From: Sphingobacterium paludis
Lineage (GTDB): Bacteria; Bacteroidota; Bacteroidia; Sphingobacteriales; Sphingobacteriaceae
Direction of reading: 5' to 3'
DNA: 64,000 nt
NCBI RefSeq assembly: GCF_004364125.1
Contig: NZ_SNZV01000004.1
Location: forward strand, 248,001-312,000
In this document: in pieces, positions 25,622 through 34,414 of the stretch
Layout: every line of letters starts with the position of its first letter
Numbering within the stretch: the stretch's first letter is position 1
Made by a program: the position numbers and the translations under genes
The notes under the pieces: model-generated
What the model was told of the DNA's origin: nothing
The model's database searches: none
Seen by the model: only the letters and a program-made list of their open reading frames with translations

Positions 25622-27550
25622 TCAATTAGTTGAGCGTGAAGTCTCTTTATCCAGTTGTTCGTAGATCGAATTCTGGCTCTTGAATTCCGGAACGATTACT
25701 TTCATTTGTCGCACCACGTTTAGGTTATCGTTTGTTTTCGTTTGGCTAAACAGCATAGCGATCTGCGCATCCACAAAATCGTAATTATTCTCACGCACTT
25801 TTGCGATCATAATTTTTTGGTGGTGGGTGGGGAGTGTGTTTTCTAAATCGTTCAGCAGCTCTTCGTATAACTTTTCTCCCGGTCTGAGGCCAGTAAACTT
25901 GATGTCAATTTCCTTATACGGAACGAAGCCGGACAGCTTTATCATTTTCTCGGCAAGGTCTACGATCTTCACAGATTTACCCATGTCGAAAACAAATATT
26001 TCGCCGCCGTTACCCATGCATCCTGCTTCAATAACCAATTGGCAAGCTTCGGGAATGGTCATAAAGTAACGGGTGATGTCGGGGTGAGTGACTGTTAGCG
26101 GACCACCCTTCTCAATTTGCTCCTTAAAGCGCGGGATAACCGATCCGTTAGAACCCAATACATTACCGAATCGAGTCGTAATAAATCTAGTGTTAATGTG
26201 CTCATGCTTCTCCAAGATGTTGTTGTTTAGCGCCTGGACATACATTTCCGCGATGCGTTTCGTGGCGCCCATCACGTTGGTGGGGTTTACGGCCTTATCT
26301 GTGGAGACAAAGACGAATTTCGAGACATTAAATTCTACGGCCAGATTTGCTACCGTGTAGGTCCCCAATACGTTCGTGCGCACGCCTTCTATGGGGTGGT
26401 TCTCCATCATCGGCACATGCTTGTAAGCCGCCGCGTGGTATACATATTGCGGTTTGAACGTTTCGAATAAGGTGCGCATCCGCTCTTCATTTTTCACATC
26501 GGCGATGAACGACTGGTAGGCTTGGTTTTTAAAACGTTCCTGCAGATCCAAATGTAAATTATGTAATGGAGACTCTGCTTGATCACAGAGGATGATGAGC
26601 TGTGGATTGAAACGGCCTAGCTGTTTTGCTATTTCACTCCCAATAGAACCCGCTGCTCCCGTAACCAAAATACGTTTTCCAGCCAGTTGATCACGGATGT
26701 TCTCGTGCGATAAGATGATCGGCGCCCGCTCGAGCAAGTCTTCAATCTTTACTTTTTTAATCTGGTTGGGCGACAATGTGCCATTGATGATCTCGCTCAC
26801 CGGCGGCAGCGTTAGCACGTTTACATTGTTTTCTAGACAAATATCGGTAACCGCGTCTTTTTTCTCTGGATCAACCTTGTGCGAAGCAAAGATGAGTTCC
26901 TCAATGCCCAGCTTTTCTATCAACCTAGCCAGATCTTTGGAATTGAAAATTTTAACACCGTCAATATATTTCCCAATCTTGGTGTCATTGTCATCAATAT
27001 AAGCAACAATAAACTTATTTGATTTTAAATCGTGATCAAAGGTGCGCTTAACCGCAATACCCAAATCACCCGCTCCATAGACCACAATATTCTTCTTTTC
27101 CGAGGTTTTGGTCTTATTGTATTGAAAAACAATTTTGATAAGCGTTCTGTATGTCGTAAGCCCCGTGAATGCAAACAAACTGTAGATTATAATAATATTG
27201 GTCGGCAGCAAAGAGGGTATACGAAGCGCGATCAACACCAATTTTATGGCGAACAGAATGATAATATTGAATAAAAGGGTGGATAGGATACGTATGGAAT
27301 CTACCGCACTGGTGTAACGAACGATCCCAGAATAGAGCTTAAACACCAGAAAGGAAAACGAGGTCGTAGCTAAACAATAGATGATGTCGACAGCAAATTG
27401 CGCGCGAGCGTAGGCATTTAGATTAAAGGAATAATAAAGCGCATACGCGAAAATAAAAGCGATAGCCGCTATGAACAAATCGAATAGAAATATGGTCCAC
27501 CTCGGGACAATGCCGATTTGATTGAAAATAGGTAGTTTTTGCATTAACAT
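25622..27550 (-). CDS. Membrane-bound nucleotide-sugar 4,6-dehydratase/epimerase (CapD/WbpM/PglF type)
   Basis: A 642-residue protein. ATG at 27550 is chosen (MLMQKLPIFNQ); 35 upstream codons are open but uncharacteristic. Four to five N-terminal membrane spans (about 15-170) precede a first Rossmann-like CoA-binding-type domain (VVYGAGDLGIAVKRTF) and the catalytic SDR domain: ILVTGAAGSIGSEIA, YHAAAYKHVPMMENHP, VSTDKAVNPTNVMGATKR (the S..MGATK version of the catalytic triad). It makes UDP-4-keto-6-deoxy sugars for surface polysaccharide. It is divergent from ald. Confidence 0.92.
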   Translation of the reverse strand: MLMQKLPIFNQIGIVPRWTIFLFDLFIAAIAFIFAYALYYSFNLNAYARAQFAVDIIYCLATTSFSFLVFKLYSGIVRYTSAVDSIRILSTLLFNIIILFAIKLVLIALRIPSLLPTNIIIIYSLFAFTGLTTYRTLIKIVFQYNKTKTSEKKNIVVYGAGDLGIAVKRTFDHDLKSNKFIVAYIDDNDTKIGKYIDGVKIFNSKDLARLIEKLGIEELIFASHKVDPEKKDAVTDICLENNVNVLTLPPVSEIINGTLSPNQIKKVKIEDLLERAPIILSHENIRDQLAGKRILVTGAAGSIGSEIAKQLGRFNPQLIILCDQAESPLHNLHLDLQERFKNQAYQSFIADVKNEERMRTLFETFKPQYVYHAAAYKHVPMMENHPIEGVRTNVLGTYTVANLAVEFNVSKFVFVSTDKAVNPTNVMGATKRIAEMYVQALNNNILEKHEHINTRFITTRFGNVLGSNGSVIPRFKEQIEKGGPLTVTHPDITRYFMTIPEACQLVIEAGCMGNGGEIFVFDMGKSVKIVDLAEKMIKLSGFVPYKEIDIKFTGLRPGEKLYEELLNDLENTLPTHHQKIMIAKVRENNYDFVDAQIAMLFSQTKTNDNLNVVRQMKVIVPEFKSQNSIYEQLDKETSRSTN

Positions 27551-27663
27551 GATGTTACACCACGGTAAAAGTAGAAAAAAAAATGGATTTAATATTCTTT
27601 GCTGCTGATTATGAATAATAATATTTAATTTCACTAGTTGTAAAAAAAGAAGCAATTGCTCTT

Positions 27664-28875
27664 ATGAATGATATGTCAAAAATTGCCCAAAAAGCTATAT
27701 TCCAAACGCAAGAAGCGTTCGCCAGTGTGGGAAGGAGCCGTAACTCATTGAAAATAGGTGTTCCCAAAGAGATATCATTTCAGGAGAAACGAATACCGTT
27801 GACCCCATTGTCCGTAGCGTTGCTGGTGGAGTATGGCCATGAGGTGATTATCGAATCGGGCGCGGGCGATGCTTCGAACTTTCTAGACCAACATTACAGC
27901 GAGCAGGGAGCACGTATCAGCCATGATAAGCAAGAGGTTTTTCAGTGCGATATTATCATTAAAATAGCGAGTCCAACGCCAGAGGAAGTTGGAATGATGC
28001 GAAACAAACAGGTATTGCTCTCTTCGCATCAACCTTCTTTGATGGATATAAAGGTACTGCAAGGGTTAATGCGGAAACAAATCACGGCGCTCTCTTACGA
28101 ATACCTGAAAGATGAAGGCGGGCATTTGACGGTGGTTCGTGCCATGAGCGAGATCGTGGGCGCCACATCCGTATTGATAGCTGCTGAATATTTAAGCAAT
28201 ATTTTCGATGGGAAAGGCTTGATGTTGGGCGGCGTGACGGGCGTGCCACCTACCGAGATGGTTATCATTGGGGCCGGTACCGTAGGCGAATATGCCGCGC
28301 GTACAGCAATTGCGCTGGGGGCACAGGTAAAAGTTTTTGACAGCTCCATCTATCGTTTACGGCGACTGCAAAACAATGTGGGCAGCCGGGTGTTTACATC
28401 GGTTATCCAACCAATGGTATTGAATAAAGCCGTAAAATCCTGTGATGTGGTCATCGGCGCCGTTCGCGCAAACAACGGTCGTTCGCCCTGTATTATTACC
28501 GAAGAGACCGTATCCAGAATGAAACCCAACTCCGTGTTAATCGATATCAGTATCGATCAAGGCGGCTGTTTCGAAACATCCGAAGTTACTACACACGATA
28601 AGCCCGTTTTCCGTAAGTATGATGTCATCCACTACTGCGTTCCGAATATCGCTTCCCGGGTGGCCCGTACAGCAACGTATGCGCTTACCAATATTTTTAC
28701 GCCGCTGCTGTTACAGATTGGTGAAAACGGCGGGATGAACAACATGATCTGGTCGGATAAATGCATTCGAAGTGCCATCTACCTCTATCAAGGTATGCTG
28801 ACCAACAAAGATATCGCGGAGAAATTCAACCTTCCTTCGAAAGATTTGGACCTACTTATTGTTGCTAATCAATAA
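27664..28875 (+). CDS. ald: Alanine dehydrogenase
   Basis: A 403-residue NAD-dependent enzyme that interconverts L-alanine and pyruvate plus ammonia. The N-terminal domain has KIGVPKEISFQEKRIPLTP (substrate-binding), and the NAD domain has MVIIGAGTVGEYAARTAIAL, followed by VIGAVR and SVLIDISIDQGGCFETS. The closely related transhydrogenase alpha subunit is less likely because the C-terminal membrane part is absent. The following esterase begins 3 bp after its stop, so the two are co-transcribed. In several Bacteroidota ald lies next to tsaE-porX (from memory); here about 4.9 kb of other genes separates them. Confidence 0.9.
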   Translation: MNDMSKIAQKAIFQTQEAFASVGRSRNSLKIGVPKEISFQEKRIPLTPLSVALLVEYGHEVIIESGAGDASNFLDQHYSEQGARISHDKQEVFQCDIIIKIASPTPEEVGMMRNKQVLLSSHQPSLMDIKVLQGLMRKQITALSYEYLKDEGGHLTVVRAMSEIVGATSVLIAAEYLSNIFDGKGLMLGGVTGVPPTEMVIIGAGTVGEYAARTAIALGAQVKVFDSSIYRLRRLQNNVGSRVFTSVIQPMVLNKAVKSCDVVIGAVRANNGRSPCIITEETVSRMKPNSVLIDISIDQGGCFETSEVTTHDKPVFRKYDVIHYCVPNIASRVARTATYALTNIFTPLLLQIGENGGMNNMIWSDKCIRSAIYLYQGMLTNKDIAEKFNLPSKDLDLLIVANQ

Positions 28876-28878
28876 AAC

Positions 28879-29724
28879 ATGAAATTTTTATATACGGTTC
28901 TTTTTGTGGTATTATTAAACTACTTTACCCTGGCGCAAGAAAAAGCAAAGCTTTATGATGTAATCCCGAACACGGCCAAAAGTGAGGTGATGCTGGGCGA
29001 GGAAAATATTCCTGTTTTATACCGCTATGAGGTAGAGGGAGCCGATCAAGCGGTACTTATTATTCCTGGAGGTGGCTACTCGCATGTAGCCATTGACCAC
29101 GAAGGCCATCAGGTCGCGCAAGAATTCAATAAACAGGGATACAGTGCGTTTGTATTATACTATCGACTGCCCAAAGACGAAAATATGCAACAACGGAAAA
29201 TTGGCCCGCTGCAGGATGCACAGCGCGGTATGCAATACATCCGGGAACATTATGCATTTAAAAAAGTGGGCGTGCTGGGGTTTTCGGCTGGCGGACACCT
29301 TGCCGCCTCGCTCTCCAATCACTTTAAGGATGCAAAAATCGATAATCCGCAAGCGCAAAATTTGCGGCCAGACTTTTCCGTACTTGTCTATCCGGTTATT
29401 TCCATGCGGGATAGCATAACACATAAAGGATCGAAAAAAAGTCTGATTGGCGCGGATGCAGGCGAGAAGGACGTTGCTTATTTTTCGATGGACGAACGGG
29501 TCACAAAAAATACACCACCCACATTTCTGGTGCATGCCGAAGATGATAAGGTCGTGGTTATCCAAAATTCAAATAACTATAAACAGGCGCTTGATCGCGA
29601 AGGCATACCCAACAGCCTGTTTTTCTACAAAACGGGCGGGCACGGCTTTGGCCTACATAACAAAACAGATGCGCGTAGCTGGTCAGATAGCCTGTTTTTG
29701 TGGTTGAAAGATGGAGGTCAGTAA
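28879..29724 (+). CDS. Secreted alpha/beta-hydrolase (acetyl-esterase type)
   Basis: A 281-residue protein with a signal peptide ending NYFTLAQ. The oxyanion motif is IPGGGYSHVA, the nucleophile Ser is in GFSAGGHLAAS, the acid is in HAEDDKVV and the histidine in TGGHGFGLH, a complete esterase triad. Family members remove acetyl or feruloyl groups from xylan and other glycans, or hydrolyse small esters. It is translationally close (3 bp) to ald, an odd pairing for a secreted esterase. The substrate cannot be inferred from neighbours. Confidence 0.88.
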   Translation: MKFLYTVLFVVLLNYFTLAQEKAKLYDVIPNTAKSEVMLGEENIPVLYRYEVEGADQAVLIIPGGGYSHVAIDHEGHQVAQEFNKQGYSAFVLYYRLPKDENMQQRKIGPLQDAQRGMQYIREHYAFKKVGVLGFSAGGHLAASLSNHFKDAKIDNPQAQNLRPDFSVLVYPVISMRDSITHKGSKKSLIGADAGEKDVAYFSMDERVTKNTPPTFLVHAEDDKVVVIQNSNNYKQALDREGIPNSLFFYKTGGHGFGLHNKTDARSWSDSLFLWLKDGGQ

Positions 29725-29835
29725 TGTGTAATGGGTATATAGACTTTAGTAGATAGTACTTAGTACATAGATTTTTGTAGATAGTAGGGGTTATTGGGTA
29801 ATGTGTAGTGCGATATGAGATGTGATGAAGTGTAC

Positions 29836-29880
29836 GTCATTGCGAGCCAGAGGAACGAGGGCGCGGCAATCTTTCGGATT
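29836..29880 (+). repeat. REP-like palindrome, copy 1
   Basis: A 45-bp unit starting GTCATTGCGAGCC and ending CGGCAATCTTTCGGATT. The arms ATTGC and GCAAT can pair. Confidence 0.8.
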
Positions 29881-30006
29881 TGAGGTAGTGCGTAATGGGT
29901 ATATAGACTTTAGTAGATAGTACTTAGTACATAGATTTTTGTAGATAGTAGGGGTTATTGGGTAACGGGTAATGCGTAGTGCGATATGAGATGTGATAAA
30001 GTGTAC

Positions 30007-30051
30007 GTCATTGCGAGCCAGAGGAACGATGGCGCGGCAATCTTTCGGATT
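30007..30051 (+). repeat. REP-like palindrome, copy 2
   Basis: Differs from copy 1 at one base in the middle (GAACGATGG for GAACGAGGG). Confidence 0.8.
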
Positions 30052-30235
30052 TGAGGTAGTGCGTAATGAGGATAGATGTTAGTATATAGTACTTAGTATT
30101 TAGATTGGGTAATGCGAATTGGACTTTAGTAGATAGTAGTCAGTATATAGATTTTAATACGTCGTATGTAGGGTTTGGTAAGGGGTGCATTTTTTTACTT
30201 TTTAATTTTTCAAATGCAGCTTATATAATTAAACA

Positions 30236-30399
30236 ATATGTCGCATCATTTTTGTTGCGTCTGTAGTCATTTGCTTCTGCACGATCTAACAGGGCTGCAA
30301 CAAAAATCAGCGACAGACTTTTGCTTTTGGTCATCAAAAGTAGTGCCCTGCCGCGGCATGCGGCGGAAGGGTCTGAGCGACGGACACTTCGTTTAAAAA
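30236..30399 (+). repeat. ~165-bp hairpin-bearing repeat module, copy 1
   Basis: Begins ATATGTCGCATC, has a divergent centre, then a core shared with 43155-43320 of about 37 identical bases: the hairpin CTTTTGGTCATCAAAAG followed by TAGTGCCCTGCCGCGGCATG, and ends in GTTTAAAAA. A second GC-rich stem (CCCTGCCGC with GCGGCGGAAGGG) is kept by compensating changes in the other copy. It lies just before the end of the convergent ABC ATPase gene. Confidence 0.75.
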
Positions 30400-30446
30400 G
30401 CAGGTGCACCTTACAAAAGGATCCCCCTGTCCTGCCGAACTAACCC

Positions 30447-31493
30447 TTATTCAAATACCACAAACCTTACAATCTCTACATTAACGGATGCACCTATGGA
30501 AAGATCCGTCGTCGGGTAGTATATAGCGTGCAATGTCAGCGAGCCGTTGCTAAGAATAAGCTCTTTAAAAAATCCGCGAAAGCGAATGTCTTTGATCATA
30601 AACGTTCCGTCAGGATCTGCTGTGTAGCGGATATCTTCTTGATGTATACCGACCCGTGTATCTGTGTTGATATGCAATATGGAGGCCTCTTCGGGGGCTA
30701 AAATATTACTCTTTGCCAGGAGTTGTGCCGTGTAGGCATGGCGAGGGTTGTAATATAGCATCTCTGGATTGCCCTGTTCCAGGATCTTGGCGTTCTTCAT
30801 CACGATAAGTTCGTCTGCCATAGCAAGAACTTCTGTAGGATCATGGGAAACCAATATGATGGTCAGTCCGCTTTCTTCTACGATATTACGAATATCCTGC
30901 TGCAAGGCGTCCCGAAAGGCGGCATCCACCTGATTAAAAGGCTCGTCCATCAACAAAACCTCCGGTTCGTTGATGAGCGCACGAGCGATCGCGACACGTT
31001 GCTTTTCACCGCCGCTAAGATCGGCCACGCGCTGCTGTGCAAGATGATCAATTTTCAATCGGTGCAAGGTTTCACGTGTTTTCGACTCCTTGCGGGCAAG
31101 GTTGGTATTGGGCAGTTGGGAAGCGATATTATCCCATACTTTCGCATACAGATTAAGGTCCTCAAAACCCTGTGACACCAACCGCATAGCATCATGCCCC
31201 GGGATAAGCTTGTCCTTTCTGGTCGGGACGAGCCATCCCTTGTAGCGTACTTCGCCCGTAGATGGTTCCAAAAGGCCGTAGATCAGTTTTAATAAGGTGC
31301 TTTTTCCACTTCCAGACTCGCCAATGATCGCCGTTATCTTGCCTTCAGCGATGCTAAAGTCTACCTGGTTTACAGCCGTGACAGGCTCTTTAGCAAAAAA
31401 GGTATGCGATAGTTGCTGCCCGAAAATAAGCGGAACATCAAGCCGTTGTACGTCATTCGGAATGTATTGACAAGAAGAGGATTTTTGAGCCAT
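30447..31493 (-). CDS. Orphan ABC transporter ATPase (PotA/CysA-like, with C-terminal TOBE-like domain)
   Basis: A 348-residue ATPase; ATG 31493 is used (a TTG lies two codons upstream). Walker A GESGSGKST, Q-loop RLVSQGFEDL, signature LSGGEKQR, Walker B EVLLMDEP and H-loop VSHDP are intact. About residues 270-348 form a TOBE-like regulatory or substrate-sensing domain. Such ATPases serve importers for sulfate, iron, spermidine or thiamine, but no permease or binding protein is nearby. It is isolated by a terminator upstream (31497) and repeats downstream. Confidence 0.88.
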   Translation of the reverse strand: MAQKSSSCQYIPNDVQRLDVPLIFGQQLSHTFFAKEPVTAVNQVDFSIAEGKITAIIGESGSGKSTLLKLIYGLLEPSTGEVRYKGWLVPTRKDKLIPGHDAMRLVSQGFEDLNLYAKVWDNIASQLPNTNLARKESKTRETLHRLKIDHLAQQRVADLSGGEKQRVAIARALINEPEVLLMDEPFNQVDAAFRDALQQDIRNIVEESGLTIILVSHDPTEVLAMADELIVMKNAKILEQGNPEMLYYNPRHAYTAQLLAKSNILAPEEASILHINTDTRVGIHQEDIRYTADPDGTFMIKDIRFRGFFKELILSNGSLTLHAIYYPTTDLSIGASVNVEIVRFVVFE

Positions 31494-31496
31494 AAA

Positions 31497-31530
31497 CAAA
31501 AGTGCCGGAAACTATTTCGTCCGGCACAAA
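31497..31530 (-). terminator. Terminator of the sigma-factor/OM-barrel operon
   Basis: Perfect arms GTGCCGGA (31502-31509) and TCCGGCAC (31520-31527); on the minus strand followed by TTTTGTTT. It lies directly before the ABC ATPase start. Confidence 0.8.
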
Positions 31531-31574
31531 AGTAAGCATTTAAATATAAAGCCTGTCAAAGGATAGCTCTCCTT

Positions 31575-32366
31575 TTAAAAACCAAGGGTTAATCCAAATG
31601 TGAAATTATTTAGCGATTGTTGATTGGGGCTGTTTTCAAACATGTCGTTTAGGTAGTACTTGGCAAAAAGCCCCATCGATCCGTAACCCACTCGCGCAAA
31701 CGCACCATATTGAAAGCTCGCTAAATTGTAGTTGTCACGAAACTTCTGTTTTCCGAATTCATCACTTCGCAACCGTTGCGTGCCTTTTAGCAATATGCCC
31801 GTCATTGCGCCTACCGCTATTTTTGCTCGATCGCCATGGCGGTTTTTGCGGCTTCTAAACTCAAATGTCAGCGGTAGACGTAGGTACGTCGACGTGAATA
31901 CGTTTCTCTTGTAGTCCGTTTCCGACTCCACGAAAGTCAACGGCACGGCATCAGTATCTAGAATAACGTCGTTCTTTAGTCGGAGGTAGTTCCACTCAAA
32001 ACCCGTCGACACATACACCTTGAACATATCGGTGAATCGAAGCCCTACCTGTGCAACATCAAAGCCAAAATTAGAGGCTCTTCCATAATCTAGCGGTTGG
32101 TTTTCTGGAGATAAGGTAAAGCTACCATTGTCGATAAGTCTAGAAAATCCCCAGTCAATACGCGTGAAAGTAAGCCCGCCGAAAAACCTTGGGTATTGAA
32201 TCACTTTTCCACGATCGTCATAGTCTTTTTTTCCGATCGTCGGCTCAAAGTCCATGTGTCTATTTTCTGTGCTGTCGCTTGTATCTTCTTGTGCCGATAC
32301 CAAGGTGATAGAGAGTAAAGCTACCATAAAGCTGGATAGCATGTAGCGTGTGAATGTATTTTTCAT
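31575..32366 (-). CDS. Outer-membrane beta-barrel protein of unknown function
   Basis: A 263-residue protein with signal peptide (SSFMVALLSITLVSAQ). It has repeated amphipathic strands and an aromatic end (LNNFTFGLTLGF), typical of small outer-membrane barrels in Bacteroidota. Strands such as RFFGGLTFTRIDWGFSRLI and VAQVGLRFTDMFKVYVSTGFEW are visible. It is the last gene of an operon with an ECF sigma factor and a one-span membrane protein, 5 bp after the latter, which suggests that envelope stress controls it or that it is part of the sensing system. Confidence 0.8.
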   Translation of the reverse strand: MKNTFTRYMLSSFMVALLSITLVSAQEDTSDSTENRHMDFEPTIGKKDYDDRGKVIQYPRFFGGLTFTRIDWGFSRLIDNGSFTLSPENQPLDYGRASNFGFDVAQVGLRFTDMFKVYVSTGFEWNYLRLKNDVILDTDAVPLTFVESETDYKRNVFTSTYLRLPLTFEFRSRKNRHGDRAKIAVGAMTGILLKGTQRLRSDEFGKQKFRDNYNLASFQYGAFARVGYGSMGLFAKYYLNDMFENSPNQQSLNNFTFGLTLGF

Positions 32367-32371
32367 AATGG

Positions 32372-33142
32372 TTATTTTCTATGTTTTTTTCGGGTTTTTA
32401 CCAGTGAATTGAAGATGTCAACGCGAAGGGATCCTTCTTCGTCGTTGCTGAAGTGTATAGTTTTGCTATCATCCGGGTTTACCACCTCTGATATTTTATT
32501 GAGCAGTCCTGCTACTAGTCCCTTCTGTGCTACGGGGGTAGCCGGCGCGCTGGCAAACATCGACTCCTCTTCCTCCGGATTGTCGATAAGCGGCTGTATA
32601 GGTTCTATTTCCACCACTTTATGGCTCATCAGCGTAGCGCTCTTTAAACTGTCGATTGGAGCAACCTCCACCATAGCTACTTTGACATTGGGTAATTCCA
32701 CCGCGAGTTTTTCCGATTCTCTCGATTCATCCGCCTTTGCTAATGCCACTTCTGTCAAACGCGATGGTTTCTTTTTCACTGCCGTTTCAGGCGCTGTATC
32801 GGCTTTTTCCATATACGCCAATTTATCGTCCTGTTGTGTTAATGGCTGCTTAGGAGTCTGCTTTTCTATCGGTTGAACGGAGTTTGGTTGCTGCATTTCC
32901 GCAATGGGTGTCGCTACCGTGTTTTCAATCTCATTGTCCGAGCTGTTGTAGAAAAGTGCTGCGAAACTAAGAGCCAAGACAGCAGCGGCAGCGTAGCGAA
33001 GCCAGCTTTGCTTCCAGAATGGTAGCGCTTGGTGCGTCGTTCCTAACTCGGCATCGATACGCGCCCAGATATCTTCGCTCGGCGGTACTTTCAGATCGTT
33101 TAACCGATCACGGAAAAGCTTATCTAATTGATCGTCTTTCAT
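32372..33142 (-). CDS. Single-span membrane protein, probable anti-sigma factor partner
   Basis: A 256-residue protein. The cytoplasmic N-terminus begins MKDDQLDKLFRDRLNDLKVPPS-EDIWARI, one membrane span lies at about 47-66 (RYAAAAVLALSFAALFYNS), and a long low-complexity periplasmic part (rich in P, E, K, A) ends in KTRKKHRK. The start codon overlaps the sigma-factor stop (ATGA), the usual arrangement for a sigma/anti-sigma pair. It lacks a recognisable ZAS zinc motif, so the anti-sigma role is inferred from position and topology. Confidence 0.7.
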   Translation of the reverse strand: MKDDQLDKLFRDRLNDLKVPPSEDIWARIDAELGTTHQALPFWKQSWLRYAAAAVLALSFAALFYNSSDNEIENTVATPIAEMQQPNSVQPIEKQTPKQPLTQQDDKLAYMEKADTAPETAVKKKPSRLTEVALAKADESRESEKLAVELPNVKVAMVEVAPIDSLKSATLMSHKVVEIEPIQPLIDNPEEEESMFASAPATPVAQKGLVAGLLNKISEVVNPDDSKTIHFSNDEEGSLRVDIFNSLVKTRKKHRK

Positions 33143-33684
33143 GATGCCTGTCCCTCCATGTTAAGTAGTCGTTCTTTAAGCCATTGTCTGGCCCGAGATA
33201 ATTGCGATTTTGAATTGCCTTCGCTGATGGAAAGCTTCTCGGCTATTTCACGATGCGAATAACCGTCAATAGCATAGAGATTGAATACTGTTCGGTATCC
33301 TGCCGGCAGCAGCTGTATCAAAGCCAGCAAATCCTTGTATTGCATCGCGTCGCCGCTTTCTATTGGCCCAGCAATCTCTTCATGCCGTTCGTCAACAGAC
33401 TCGACCATGGCGATGCTGTTCCTTCTGTAATGTTCTATTGCCGTATGTACCATAATCTTTCTAATCCACCCTTCTAATGAACCTTTGCTTTCAAAATGCT
33501 CGGCCTTCTGAAATACCTTGATAAATCCAACCTGTAAAATGTCTTTAGCCAGCTGTTCGTCCGAAGCATAGCGGAGGCAGACGGCTAACATTTTCTCGGA
33601 AAAGAGTTGGTAAAGCTCAAATTGCGCCTTGCGTTCGCCTTTTAGGCATTTGGCCCACAGTATATCCAACGGTTGCTTTTCCAA
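33139..33684 (-). CDS. ECF-type RNA polymerase sigma factor
   Basis: A 181-residue sigma-70 family protein, start TTG 33684 (no ATG in frame before residue 32). Region 2 is visible in CLRYASDEQLAKDILQVGFIKVF and EGWIRKIMVHTAIEHYRR. Region 4 contains PAGYRTVFNLYAIDGYSHREIAEKL (helix-turn-helix). It directs RNA polymerase to alternative promoters and probably controls its own operon. The overlap with the next gene indicates translational coupling. Length is typical of Bacteroidota ECF factors. Confidence 0.93.
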   Translation of the reverse strand: MEKQPLDILWAKCLKGERKAQFELYQLFSEKMLAVCLRYASDEQLAKDILQVGFIKVFQKAEHFESKGSLEGWIRKIMVHTAIEHYRRNSIAMVESVDERHEEIAGPIESGDAMQYKDLLALIQLLPAGYRTVFNLYAIDGYSHREIAEKLSISEGNSKSQLSRARQWLKERLLNMEGQAS

Positions 33685-33751
33685 GTTTTTGATTAGTCTT
33701 TATAGGGAAGACGGGAAAAAAGATGGGATGGTTGCATGGCCGCAAAAAAAA

Positions 33752-34162
33752 TTATGCGATACTAATTTTTCGCTGCTCAGGCGAGAGCGTTTCGATGTAT
33801 ATATTTACGGCATCCGAGGGAAGGAGATTTGCAATTTTTTCCGGCCACTCTACAAAACAATAGTTGCCGGAATAGAAATATTCTTCATAGCCTAAATCTA
33901 AAGCTTCCTCTTCATTCTTCAGTCTATAAAAATCAAAATGGAAAACAGTGCCGGAGGCAAACCGGTACTCATTGACAATCGAAAAAGTAGGGCTTGACGT
34001 GGCTTCCTGCACACCCAAGGATTTACATAACGCATTGATTAACGTTGTTTTGCCGGCACCCATCTCGCCGTGAAAGAGGAAAATTCTGTCATCGGGGAAA
34101 GATGATAGGATCTTTTCGGCAACGGTACGTAATTCGGCTAAGCTATGTACAAGGATTTCCAT
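33752..34162 (-). CDS. tsaE: tRNA threonylcarbamoyladenosine synthesis ATPase TsaE
   Basis: A 136-residue protein, start ATG 34162 (a TTG two codons upstream is in frame). P-loop FLFHGEMGAGKTTLINALCK, switch-like SSPTFSIVNEYR, and FHFDFYRL, VEWPEKI are the TsaE family signatures. It is the ATPase that resets the TsaBD complex making t6A37 on ANN-decoding tRNAs, an essential function. It follows porX on the same strand but with 350 bp of repeats between, and precedes the sigma operon. Confidence 0.95.
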   Translation of the reverse strand: MEILVHSLAELRTVAEKILSSFPDDRIFLFHGEMGAGKTTLINALCKSLGVQEATSSPTFSIVNEYRFASGTVFHFDFYRLKNEEEALDLGYEEYFYSGNYCFVEWPEKIANLLPSDAVNIYIETLSPEQRKISIA

Positions 34163-34300
34163 AACCAAATGTAGGATTATATCATTTATTAAGCGAATAC
34201 TTTCGTTTCGATGCTATACTATCTATATACTAAGTACTATCTACTAAAATCTATTTGACACATATATCTCACTACGCCATACGCATTCCTCAATACCCCC

Positions 34301-34345
34301 AATCCGAAAGATTGCCGCGCCATCGTTCCTCCGGCTCGCAATGAC
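34301..34345 (-). repeat. REP-like palindrome, copy 3 (inverted)
   Basis: Reverse complement of copies 1-2, AATCCGAAAGATTGCC at the left end. It is oriented with porX and tsaE. Confidence 0.8.
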
Positions 34346-34414
34346 GCCCACTTTATCACATGTAATATCTCACTATGCATTACCCAATACGTCCTACTAT
34401 ATACTAATATCTAT

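Larger units (their letters stand above)
29725..30235. repeat. Degenerate 7-bp-period repeat region
   Basis: After ald-esterase the sequence can be cut into consecutive heptamers most of which start with G (GTAATGT, GTAATGG, GTATATA, GACTTTA, GTAGATA, GTACTTA, GTACATA). Two REP-like copies are embedded 171 bp apart, and about 140 bp of the region is itself repeated (29745-29880 and 29900-30051). No coding frame. Confidence 0.7.
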
